Shown here one piece after another: positions 7,226 through 12,172 of a stretch of 12,172 nt of DNA (positions are counted from its first letter, which is position 1; each line of letters begins with the position of its first letter). Under the pieces are notes generated by a model. It saw only the letters and a program-made list of their open reading frames with translations. It made no database searches and was not told the origin of the DNA. Source of the stretch: an uncultured Oscillibacter sp. (GTDB lineage Bacteria; Bacillota; Clostridia; Oscillospirales; Oscillospiraceae); assembly GCA_900544615.1 (NCBI GenBank), contig UQVS01000032.1:1-12172 (forward strand), written 5' to 3'. Both the position numbers and the translations under genes were made by a program.

Positions 7226-7244
7226 AACGGAATCCGTATTCCGT
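7226..7244 (+). repeat. Left inverted repeat of putative invertible segment (IR-L)
   Basis: AACGGAATCCGTATTCCGT recurs as an exact reverse complement at 7479-7497. Within the site, ACGGAAT and ATTCCGT are themselves inverted arms around an asymmetric CCGT centre. This resembles a tyrosine-recombinase core site with a polar spacer. It lies 192 bases upstream of the 434-residue gene. Confidence 0.85.
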
Positions 7245-7289
7245 ATGGAGGACAGGCAGGTATATTGCAGACGCATTGGCATAAAGAAA

Positions 7290-7325
7290 GCGGCCATTTC
7301 CCTGTTTTACCAGGAAAATGGCCGC
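7290..7325 (-). terminator. Terminator inside the invertible segment
   Basis: GCGGCCATTTCCCTG (7290-7304) pairs with CAGGAAAATGGCCGC (7311-7325), with one mismatch, around TTTTAC. On the minus strand it is followed by TTTCTTTAT. On the plus strand it is followed by AAAAA, so it acts leftward as drawn. It would insulate the 434-residue gene from recombinase read-through. Confidence 0.7.
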
Positions 7326-7403
7326 AAAAACTGAAGCTGCTGAAGGCTTTGCCTCTGCGGCTTACTTTTTGTGCTTAAATTGTGGGAGCTTTTAATTTGT
7401 CCC

Positions 7404-7432
7404 TTGTGCTTCTTTCAGAGTTGGGATAAAAT
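7404..7432 (+). promoter_or_regulatory. Candidate promoter inside the invertible segment
   Basis: TTGTGC (7404-7409), a 17-base spacer and TAAAAT (7427-7432). The -10 matches five of six consensus bases and the -35 only three. The surrounding DNA is AT-rich. The -10 overlaps the left arm of a 9-bp inverted repeat (ATAAAATAA 7426-7434 / TTATTTTAT 7449-7457), which could bind a regulator or form a hairpin in the transcript. Confidence 0.45.
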
Positions 7433-7478
7433 AAGCAAATAAAATGGGTTATTTTATGCGGAGTTGCTGTCAAGTACA

Positions 7479-7497
7479 ACGGAATACGGATTCCGTT
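7479..7497 (-). repeat. Right inverted repeat of putative invertible segment (IR-R)
   Basis: Exact reverse complement of the 19-base IR-L. Its outermost base is shared with the TGA stop codon (7499-7497) of the recombinase gene, so inversion would leave the coding sequence intact. Confidence 0.85.
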
Positions 7498-8345
7498 CAG
7501 AATACCAGTCGTAGCTTTTCCATTTGTCGGCGGTGTTCCTGACCTGTGGTAAGCAAATAGATGCGAGTCGTTTCAATGCCGGAATGGCCCAGGATATCTG
7601 CCAATTTCACAATATCCTTGTACGCCTGATAATAACTTGCGGCAAACAAGTGCCGCAAGTTATGGGGAAAAACCTTGGAGGGTTCAATTCCTGCTGCCGG
7701 ACACAGGTGCTTCATCTCTGCCCAAATCCGACAACGTCCCATGGACTTTTTGCCTCTGGAGAGGAATATCTCTCCGGAGGTATTTTTCTGTGTTTTCGCA
7801 TAGTCCAGTAATTTTCGACACAGTTTGGAAGGTAAAATAATCGTGCGGATTTTTCCCTTGAGGAAAACAGTAGCCTGCCCTGCTCGTGCAGCTTCCACAG
7901 TGACATACCGTAGTTCACTGACACGAATGCCTGTCGCGCAAATAGTTTCCATAATTAGTGCAATCTTTTCTTGTCCTGTTTCGTAGGCGACTGATACCAG
8001 TCTTTCATAGTCGCATCTGCATAACTCCTGCCCTGCATCGCGGAATAAACGTCGCTGGATTTTTAGATAATGAGTACGACAGTCTGTCCATCCGAGAAAG
8101 GAAAATAGATTATTAAGGGCCGCTAAGGCCGCATTCACTGTTGATGGAGCATAATTGTTTTGCTGTTGCAGTTGTTCCTTCCATGTAATAGCAGCACTTT
8201 TATTAACAGGGTTGCCAGCAAGATACTGTGAAAACATTCGGATGCTACGCAGATATTTTTCAATCGTAGCCTTTGATTTTTCTGCTTGATAGAGCATAGA
8301 TGCAAAGGCATCAATTTTCTCTTTTGTAAGATAATATTCTTTCAT
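7497..8345 (-). CDS. Tyrosine site-specific recombinase, probable DNA invertase of the adjacent switch
   Basis: This 282-residue protein carries the complete catalytic set of the XerC/D-lambda integrase family: Arg141 in ATGIRVSEL, a lysine in the beta-hairpin at KGK (163-165), His228 and Arg231 in FPHNLRHLFA, His254 in ILGHSGIETT, and the nucleophile Tyr263. Residues about 1-95 form the helical core-binding (SAM-like) domain (EKYLRSIRMFSQYL). The length is that of single-gene invertases and Xer proteins, without the N-terminal arm-binding domain of many phage integrases. ATG 8345 is chosen because AAGGAG stands seven bases before it; a start 45 bases upstream lacks a site. Such enzymes break and rejoin DNA through a 3'-phosphotyrosine intermediate. 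The gene ends exactly at IR-R, which strongly suggests that the repeats are its substrate. A mobile-element integrase remains possible. Confidence 0.88.
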   Translation of the reverse strand: MKEYYLTKEKIDAFASMLYQAEKSKATIEKYLRSIRMFSQYLAGNPVNKSAAITWKEQLQQQNNYAPSTVNAALAALNNLFSFLGWTDCRTHYLKIQRRLFRDAGQELCRCDYERLVSVAYETGQEKIALIMETICATGIRVSELRYVTVEAARAGQATVFLKGKIRTIILPSKLCRKLLDYAKTQKNTSGEIFLSRGKKSMGRCRIWAEMKHLCPAAGIEPSKVFPHNLRHLFAASYYQAYKDIVKLADILGHSGIETTRIYLLTTGQEHRRQMEKLRLVF

Positions 8346-8451
8346 AATGGACTCCTTACGCAAATATGAGTAATAGATTTCGAAGAACATTTATTTGGCC
8401 AATTTTCAATTCCGTGAGGGTGTATAGCTTATGTTAAAGGCAAAGTAATAC

Positions 8452-8478
8452 GAAGTGTGCTTCGTGGAAGTATGCTTC
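8452..8478. promoter_or_regulatory. Two tandem operator-like dyads between divergent genes
   Basis: GAAGTGTGCTTC (8452-8463) and GAAGTATGCTTC (8467-8478) are near-identical palindromes whose starts are 15 bases apart. They lie between the recombinase (minus) and the XRE regulator (plus), next to a TATAAA -10-like sequence (8486-8491). They are natural candidates for binding by the XRE protein, which would then control itself and perhaps the recombinase. Confidence 0.65.
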
Positions 8479-8528
8479 TTCCAAGTATAAAATCTCTGTA
8501 TTAGTCGAATATACGGAGGTTTTGTCGA

Positions 8529-8795
8529 GTGAGCAGCTACAAGTCATTGCTCCGAAATCTATTTTCGGCGCAGATAAAAGAATTTCGTAATGCAAAGAAA
8601 CTAACTCAGGAGGAAATGTCCGAGCGATTACACATTACCTCCCGTGCATATAGTGATCTGGAACGCGGGTGCAGTTGTTGCTCCGCTATCGCCTTGCTGT
8701 TCTTTTTACTGATGCTGGAATCAGACGAATTAAGTGACTTCCTAAACAAAATACGAAAACAGTTCCAGATTCAGGATCAAAAGGAGGTTGCGTAA
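8529..8795 (+). CDS. XRE-family helix-turn-helix regulator
   Basis: The 88-residue protein starts at GTG 8529, with GGAGG nine bases upstream. Residues about 12-47 form a Cro/CI-type helix-turn-helix: IKEFRNAKKLTQEEMSERLH followed by ITSRAYSDLERG. Then comes a hydrophobic stretch CSCCSAIALLFFLLMLESDE typical of small XRE regulators in Clostridia mobile elements (the helix after the recognition domain, not a membrane span), and a basic C-terminus. It probably binds as a dimer to short palindromes, and the two dyads just upstream fit. The receiver gene follows 68 bases later without a terminator, so the two are likely co-transcribed. Its target and inducing signal are unknown. Confidence 0.85.
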   Translation: MSSYKSLLRNLFSAQIKEFRNAKKLTQEEMSERLHITSRAYSDLERGCSCCSAIALLFFLLMLESDELSDFLNKIRKQFQIQDQKEVA

Positions 8796-8863
8796 AGAAT
8801 ATAATCTGCAGTCTGCGTGCCCAATACATATGGGTTCTAAATTGGATGAGGGGAAGTTTTTCA

Positions 8864-9397
8864 ATGAAACATCGCAAAACAGTGTTATTAGCTGATGGCA
8901 GTGATGAGTTCCGCTGGTTAATGTGGAGAATTGCAGAAAAATATAGCCATATTTCTATAATGACTGTTGGCACAGGCCGTGATGTTCTTCTGAGCATACA
9001 GAAGCATATGCCAGATCTTCTTCTGATGGATGTGGCGCTGCCTGATATCTGTGGACTGACTGTTCTGGAAGAACTGTGGCGGCAGGGACTTGCTCCAAAG
9101 ACAATTTTCCTTTCCAGTGTTGTATCTGACCGGGTTGCGAAGAAAGCTCTGGATTTGGGCGCCCTGCATTTCATTCCAAAGCCATTCCACTCCAGAGCAG
9201 CACTTGATGTGATTTGCGGTCTTTTACATAGCCGACCGCAACATCCCCCCTTATTCATCGTAATTGCAGAAAAATCCCAACATTTTTTTGATTCACAGTT
9301 TGCGGTATATTACCATCAGCGGGCGGACTTTGCAAGTGTCCACCCGCTGCTTTTTATTTACAGAACGGGGATTTCTTTTGTTAAAAAGCAAAATTAA
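8864..9397 (+). CDS. Receiver-domain response regulator, Spo0A/Spo0F-like, with a doubtful C-terminus
   Basis: The start is ATG 8864, seven bases after GAGGGGAAG. Residues 5-122 are a CheY-like receiver: VLLADGSDEF (Asp11; the usual second acidic residue is Gly12), phospho-acceptor Asp56 in LLLMDVALPD, Ser84/85 at the switch position, and Lys106 in FIPKPF. KKALDLGALHFIPKPF closely resembles the same stretch of Spo0A. There is no DNA-binding domain, so it may act in a phosphorelay or as a sink. The 55 residues past about 122 look unlike a domain, and a rho-independent terminator (9319-9355) lies inside that stretch. A run of six C at 9245-9250 precedes it: one base fewer would end the protein after 132 residues at a TAA near 9262. 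A single-base expansion or sequencing error is therefore suspected. Alternatively the 177-residue form is real. Confidence 0.8.
   Translation: MKHRKTVLLADGSDEFRWLMWRIAEKYSHISIMTVGTGRDVLLSIQKHMPDLLLMDVALPDICGLTVLEELWRQGLAPKTIFLSSVVSDRVAKKALDLGALHFIPKPFHSRAALDVICGLLHSRPQHPPLFIVIAEKSQHFFDSQFAVYYHQRADFASVHPLLFIYRTGISFVKKQN
9319..9355 (+). terminator. Terminator of the XRE-receiver transcript
   Basis: GCGGGCGGAC (9319-9328) pairs with GTCCACCCGC (9338-9347), with one mismatch, followed by TGCTTTTTATTT. It lies inside the annotated C-terminal extension of the receiver protein, which argues that the native stop codon lies before it. Confidence 0.7.
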
Positions 9398-9478
9398 AAA
9401 GTACTTGTAAAGTATTCTGCGGCCATTAAACCTTGCTCCATATGCATAGAGAATCTGCCTCGCTATAGACAAAGAACA

Positions 9479-9513
9479 CCGTGTGCTGACCGCAAGGTCA
9501 GCACACGGTTTTT
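9479..9513 (+). terminator. Strong rho-independent terminator between convergent genes
   Basis: A 13-bp perfect stem CCGTGTGCTGACC/GGTCAGCACACGG with loop GCAA is followed by TTTTT on the plus strand. On the minus strand the tail is TGTTCTTT, so it can also end the zinc-ribbon gene whose stop codon begins at 9515. The 80 bases before it (9398-9478) show nothing else. Confidence 0.88.
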
Positions 9514-10481
9514 CATTTGGATTCCTTCAGCCAGACCTCCAGTTCCTTCTGAGAGATCAGGCCCTGCTCACATTTATCCTTCTCCGCTCTGGCCCGCTCG
9601 CTCCAATCGTAAAACTGCTGGTCGGTGATCCGGCCGGCCTTGATCCACGCAAAGCGCCGCTTGTATTCTTTCCGGTAAGCTTTGAAAGCATCATTGCCTG
9701 CCTGCCGGAGCGTCCACTGCTTCAGAGCACCGATGTCGCGGCAGCGCTGCTGCCCTTTCGGAACGGGCCGCTCGCAATACTCCGCGCTGACCCGCCCGGT
9801 CTGCGGAAACCAGCGGCCACAGTTCTTGCAGCGCCGCACGGTGATGTTCCGCTCCACGCAGCTCCGCAGAGAGTAGTCGATCATGTCCCGGATGCTGGAG
9901 GAATACAGCACCGGCGAACACCGCCCCGGCTCCACCGGCTCAAAGCTGAGCGGGATGGGACGGAAACAAAACAGGCCGGGATCTTTCGGCATATCGTAGG
10001 TATAATTTTTTGCCGCCTGTGCCTGCGGCTCCCGTCCCGCACTGTCTACATTCAGCACCAACTCAAAAAAGCGTTGGATCTGCTGCTGATACCGCGGAAG
10101 CTGTTCAGGGAGCTGGCGCAGTTCGTCCAGTATCTGCGCATCCTCCGCACTGCCTTGGTCATTTTGAATGTACATCGCTGACTGGCGGTAGCGGCAGTGA
10201 ACATAGAGAAGTCGAAAATAGATGTGTATGGAGGCTAACCTCCCCAGTTTTCTCTTGAAATTCTCAAGTGCGTCCCTGTCATCCTCTGCGATAAACCGGC
10301 TCCAGTTATCAGTGATGCTTTGCAGTATCGGCGTCACTTCCGCACAGTCCAGTTCCTGAAAGGCAAGCAGGCTTTCCAGAAAGGGGAACTCCTTCTGGAC
10401 GTCCGGAACGCCTTGCATACCAAGGGAATCATACTGGAAAATCTCTCTGCCCTCAGAGAAGTACATTTTGGCATACCACAT
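9513..10481 (-). CDS. DUF6076-like protein with C-terminal zinc ribbon
   Basis: The 322-residue protein starts at ATG 10481 with GAGGTGA seven bases upstream. The N-terminal ~160 residues are mainly helical, with no motif I recognise. Residues about 165-200 contain FRPIPLSFEPVEPGRC. A probable zinc ribbon follows with Cys218, Cys221, Cys236 and Cys247 (RRCKNCGRWF, then EYC and QQRC). The C-terminus is basic and helical (KAYRKEYKRRFAWIKAGRIT). This architecture matches, from memory, proteins called DUF6076 in Clostridia conjugative or integrative elements. They resemble CGNR-type zinc-finger proteins, and a DNA-binding or regulatory role is plausible but unshown. It is divergent from the HTH/replication genes and shares their promoter region. 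The domain name is a recollection; the zinc-ligand pattern is seen directly. Confidence 0.7.
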   Translation of the reverse strand: MWYAKMYFSEGREIFQYDSLGMQGVPDVQKEFPFLESLLAFQELDCAEVTPILQSITDNWSRFIAEDDRDALENFKRKLGRLASIHIYFRLLYVHCRYRQSAMYIQNDQGSAEDAQILDELRQLPEQLPRYQQQIQRFFELVLNVDSAGREPQAQAAKNYTYDMPKDPGLFCFRPIPLSFEPVEPGRCSPVLYSSSIRDMIDYSLRSCVERNITVRRCKNCGRWFPQTGRVSAEYCERPVPKGQQRCRDIGALKQWTLRQAGNDAFKAYRKEYKRRFAWIKAGRITDQQFYDWSERARAEKDKCEQGLISQKELEVWLKESK

Positions 10482-10507
10482 GACAGTTCACCTCTAAATA
10501 GACAATC

Positions 10508-10537
10508 ATAATATAGAAATAAGAACAGTCTTGACAA
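10508..10537 (-). promoter_or_regulatory. Promoter of the DUF6076-like gene
   Basis: On the minus strand, TTGTCA (10537-10532), an 18-base spacer and TATTAT (10513-10508); each hexamer matches five of six consensus bases. It lies 27 bases before the ATG. Its -35 is the complement of the -35 of the opposite promoter. Confidence 0.7.
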
Positions 10538-10559
10538 GGGGTGAAAAGTATGTTACCAT
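10531..10559 (+). promoter_or_regulatory. Rightward promoter of the mobile-element module, with overlapping dyad
   Basis: TTGACA (10531-10536), a 17-base spacer and TACCAT (10554-10559). The dyad GTATG-TTAC-CATAC (10548-10561) covers the -10, as a repressor operator would. An 8-bp inverted repeat ACAGTCTT (10525-10532) / AAGACTGT (10571-10578) brackets the promoter, and related AAGACTGC (10608-10615) and AAGACGGT (10631-10638) follow. This suggests a multi-site regulator. Confidence 0.6.
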
Positions 10560-10995
10560 ACGATTACGGAAAGACTGTCAAAAGTAATTTACAGTTAGTC
10601 TAACACGAAGACTGCGGATTGTCAATGAAAAAGACGGTCACAAATCCGAAAAAGCACCTCGACAACTGAATACCCATCACCGGAGATGATACACGCCGGA
10701 GAAGTAACGCCAGGACGCCGCGGTAAAGCGGTCGAGCGTGCCAGGGCAGATGAAAACGCCGTGCGGGTCAAACAAGGCCGCAGGGCAGGAACGGGTACGG
10801 TGCGTGGCAGAAGATCGTTAAGAAAGGGGGGATCGGTATCTATCGTTCCTACAAAAAGGAAAACCGCTGAACTGTTGCAGCAGTCCAGCGGCGTGCCGCG
10901 TTTCGGAAAACGCAGACTCCATCTGCAAACAGTCTAACAGAGGGACCTCCGAAACGCAAGTAATTTTTCTCTGAATTCTATTGGAGGTAACGATT
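10560..10995 (+). promoter_or_regulatory. Long structured leader before the HTH gene
   Basis: About 435 bases separate the promoter from the next well-supported start. Several stems are visible: CCGC/GCGG near 10720, an 11-bp stem with one mismatch CCGCTGAACTG/CAGTCCAGCGG (about 10864-10890), GCGTTT/AAACGC (10898-10913), and a perfect 10-bp pair GCGTTTCGGA (10898-10907) / TCCGAAACGC (10948-10957) followed by AATTTTTCT. The last two share an arm and are mutually exclusive, which resembles an attenuator. An open frame at 10686-10937 lacks a proper ribosome site and is not called. Confidence 0.45.
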
Positions 10996-11205
10996 TTGAA
11001 AATATCAACCTATCACAGCTACGATGAATTGCCGCTGTTCCTCAACGCGGAACTGGTGGCAAAGGTGCTGGGCGTGTCCATCTCCAGTGCCTACGAGCTG
11101 ATGCACGAAGAAGTATTTCCGTCCGTGCGCATCGGCAGTCGGTTCGTGGTGCCCAAGGATAAATTCCAACAGTGGGTAGAGCGGCAGACTGGAGGTGCCA
11201 GATGA
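10996..11205 (+). CDS. Excisionase-like helix-turn-helix protein
   Basis: The 69-residue protein is read from TTG 10996, eight bases after GGAGG; a TTG fifteen bases upstream overlaps that ribosome site and is unlikely. The core FLNAELVAKVLGVSISSAYE (about 15-34), then LMHEEVFPSVRIGSRFVVPK and DKFQQWVER, is the winged-helix fold of the HTH_17/excisionase group (MerR-like). It binds DNA and often serves as an excisionase or a small regulator in conjugative elements. It overlaps the next gene by four bases (ATGA), so the two are co-translated. The fold is clear; whether it is an Xis or a regulator is not. Confidence 0.85.
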   Translation: MKISTYHSYDELPLFLNAELVAKVLGVSISSAYELMHEEVFPSVRIGSRFVVPKDKFQQWVERQTGGAR

Positions 11206-11615
11206 GAACTTGGACAAAGCGCGACCCGGTCAAGAACTATTTTCCTCTGCCCAATGAGATCTATCAGCTGGGTCTGTCTCACGGTGCGATCGCTGTCTAC
11301 GGTTACCTGCTCCGCATCGAAGACCGCAGAACCTATCAGTGCCATCCCAGCTACGCCACCATCGGCAAGGCGGTGGGTATGAGCAACAACACCGTGCGGA
11401 AGTATGTGCAGGAGTTGGAGGAACGCGGGCTCATCGTCACGGAGCGCACCAGCATCATCACGCGGGACGGGCGCAAGCAAAACGGAAGTCTGCTCTACAC
11501 GATCCTGCCCATCCAGTTTTCCATCGACCAGTTTTATCGGCGGCAGATGGATGCTGTGGACAGAGCAAAGGAACGGCAGCGAGTGGCAAGACGCATGGAG
11601 CAGACCAGCGTGTGA
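11202..11615 (+). CDS. Winged-helix replication-initiator-like protein of a mobile element
   Basis: The 137-residue protein starts at ATG 11202, with GGAGG six bases before it, in ATGA overlap with the HTH gene. The N-terminus DPVKNYFPLPNEIYQLGLS followed by GAIAVYGYLL and the helix-turn-helix YATIGKAVGMSNNTVRKYVQ, then LEERGLIV, is typical of small helix-turn-helix proteins near the start of Clostridia conjugative elements. These resemble the N-terminal part of RepA_N/DnaD-like initiators. The C-terminus FSIDQFYRRQMDAVDRAKER is helical and basic. It may prime element replication or control transfer genes. It ends before a gene-free region, so the main transfer genes must lie to the right of the window. 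Confidence 0.8.
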   Translation: MRTWTKRDPVKNYFPLPNEIYQLGLSHGAIAVYGYLLRIEDRRTYQCHPSYATIGKAVGMSNNTVRKYVQELEERGLIVTERTSIITRDGRKQNGSLLYTILPIQFSIDQFYRRQMDAVDRAKERQRVARRMEQTSV

Positions 11616-12172
11616 AACCGGCGAGTATCTTTCTCTGCATGCTGTTATCGTGGCCAGACAAAACCGTGAAGCCCATCGGTGCGGTGAGAGAAACAGCAAT
11701 GGGATCACGCAGCCCAGCGGGGCCGCGACGCCTCGGAACAGCGACGCGCATAAGCGCATCGCTGTCCCGCAGGCTCTCTGCGTTCTTCGGGAGCGCCCCC
11801 GACCAAGGCCCAAAAGCGGCAAAGTTTGCCGTTCTGATACCCGGCCGCGCAGGGTTTCCGAACCGCGCAAAACGCTCCGAGGGTAGTGATACCACCCCCC
11901 GTCCGAAACGCCCCTGTTTCGCCGCGTGAGCCGCTGTGTGCGCGGTTAGGAGATGGGGTGGCGTGTGTACCCGCTTTCACCTGCGAAAGCGAACGTGAGC
12001 CGTTTGTGCGAGTGTGATTTGAAACCACGCTGGAGAGGACTTTCCCACGCCGTATGGGACGTAACTTCGGCAGATTGAGCGGTTATCGGAGGATTTTATT
12101 TATAGCAGGATAAAGGGCTGGCGTCGGAACCGACGCTCTGCCCAATCACTTCTGCCCGCAGTGCGGGCAGTT
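11616..12172. other. Gene-free, hairpin-rich region; candidate oriT
   Basis: I see no well-supported gene in these 557 bases. Inverted repeats are dense: CGGCAAA/TTTGCCG (11817-11831), CCACCCC/GGGGTGG (11892-11898 / 11955-11961), CGAAAC/GTTTCG (11904-11921), CGCTTTC/GAAAGCG (11972-11991), GCGTCGG/CCGACGC (12121-12136), and CTGCCCGC/GCGGGCAG (12152-12170). The last is followed by TT at the window edge and may be a terminator. A GC-rich, repeat-rich gap after the replication gene of a mobile element is where an oriT often lies. A 41-codon frame at 11953-12078 (MGWRVYPLSPAKANVSRLCE...) has AGGAG directly against its ATG, too close for good translation. A 96-codon frame at 11639-11929 has no ribosome site. 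Confidence 0.5.

Larger units (their letters stand above)
7226..7497. other. Putative 272-bp invertible promoter segment
   Basis: The segment is bounded by perfect 19-bp inverted repeats, has no gene, and touches the stop codon of an intact tyrosine recombinase. It holds a minus-strand terminator near its left end and a plus-strand promoter-like sequence near its right end. As drawn, the promoter points right, into the antisense of the recombinase gene, and the terminator blocks leftward transcription. After inversion the promoter would point left at the 434-residue gene and the terminator would no longer lie between them. The geometry is seen directly; inversion itself is inferred from known phase-variable switches of this design (for example the Clostridioides difficile recombinase-controlled switches). 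Confidence 0.7.

Noticed and set aside
7468..7473. A perfect TTGACA on the minus strand just inside IR-R, which could drive leftward transcription in the current orientation.
   Set aside because: No -10 lies at 16-18 bases; TAAAAT is only 11 bases away. Any transcript would meet the terminator at 7290-7325. Weak activity cannot be excluded.
7226..7497. Reading the inverted-repeat segment as a miniature transposon (MITE).
   Set aside because: No target-site duplication flanks the repeats. Each repeat has an internal dyad like a recombinase core site, and the segment touches a recombinase gene. Still possible without a genome-wide copy count.
10686..10937. An 83-codon basic open frame in the leader before the HTH gene.
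   Set aside because: The only ribosome-like GGAG sits against the ATG, composition is Arg/Gly-rich as in GC-rich non-coding DNA, and the stretch is better explained by stem-loops.
11091..11870. A 259-codon minus-strand frame.
   Set aside because: It is antisense to two overlapping, well-supported HTH genes and has no recognisable domain.

Overview
The window reads as a chromosomal segment of a gut-type Clostridia bacterium, most likely in or near Oscillospiraceae/Ruminococcaceae. This is inferred from the SLH-domain surface protein, strong AGGAGG-type ribosome sites, CCA-encoding tRNA genes, a GC-rich core beside a more AT-rich island, and a Clostridia-type mobile-element module at the right end. 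No species can be named from the sequence alone.

Layout. (1) 1-1014 is core genome: the end of an asparagine synthase gene, then a tRNA cluster Arg(TCT)-His(GTG)-Gln(TTG)-Lys(TTT). The cluster starts from a perfect TTGACA-17-TATAAT promoter and is closed by a 20-bp perfect hairpin that begins inside the tRNA-Lys CCA end. (2) 1015-1336 has no convincing gene but a row of hairpins and terminators. (3) 1337-2704, minus strand, is a prophage remnant: an intact CHAP endolysin, a small coupled phage gene, and two tail-protein fragments that meet out of frame. (4) 2818-5481, minus strand, is a large secreted SLH-domain (S-layer type) protein with its own promoter, a structured leader and a strong terminator. 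(5) 5729-8345 is the most interesting part. A 434-residue protein is built from two tandem degenerate tyrosine-recombinase folds plus two winged-helix domains. Upstream of it lies a 272-bp segment bounded by 19-bp inverted repeats, and next to that is an intact tyrosine recombinase whose stop codon touches the right repeat. The segment carries a promoter-like sequence that now points away from the 434-residue gene, and a terminator that now shields that gene. This is the layout expected of an invertible promoter switch, shown here in a presumed OFF state. (6) 8396-9513 holds an XRE regulator with two tandem operator-like dyads, then a Spo0A/Spo0F-like receiver-only protein. (7) 9513-12172 looks like the start of an integrative/conjugative-type module: a DUF6076-like zinc-ribbon protein, divergent promoters sharing one -35 element, a long structured leader, an excisionase-like HTH protein, a replication-initiator-like winged-helix protein, and a hairpin-rich gene-free stretch that could hold an oriT.

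Working model (inference): the recombinase flips the 7226-7497 segment, switching transcription into the recombinase-derived regulator on or off. That regulator sits directly upstream of the S-layer-type gene in the same direction and is a reasonable candidate to control it or another surface function. Everything from the tRNA-Lys gene rightward looks like accessory DNA accumulated by several separate events.
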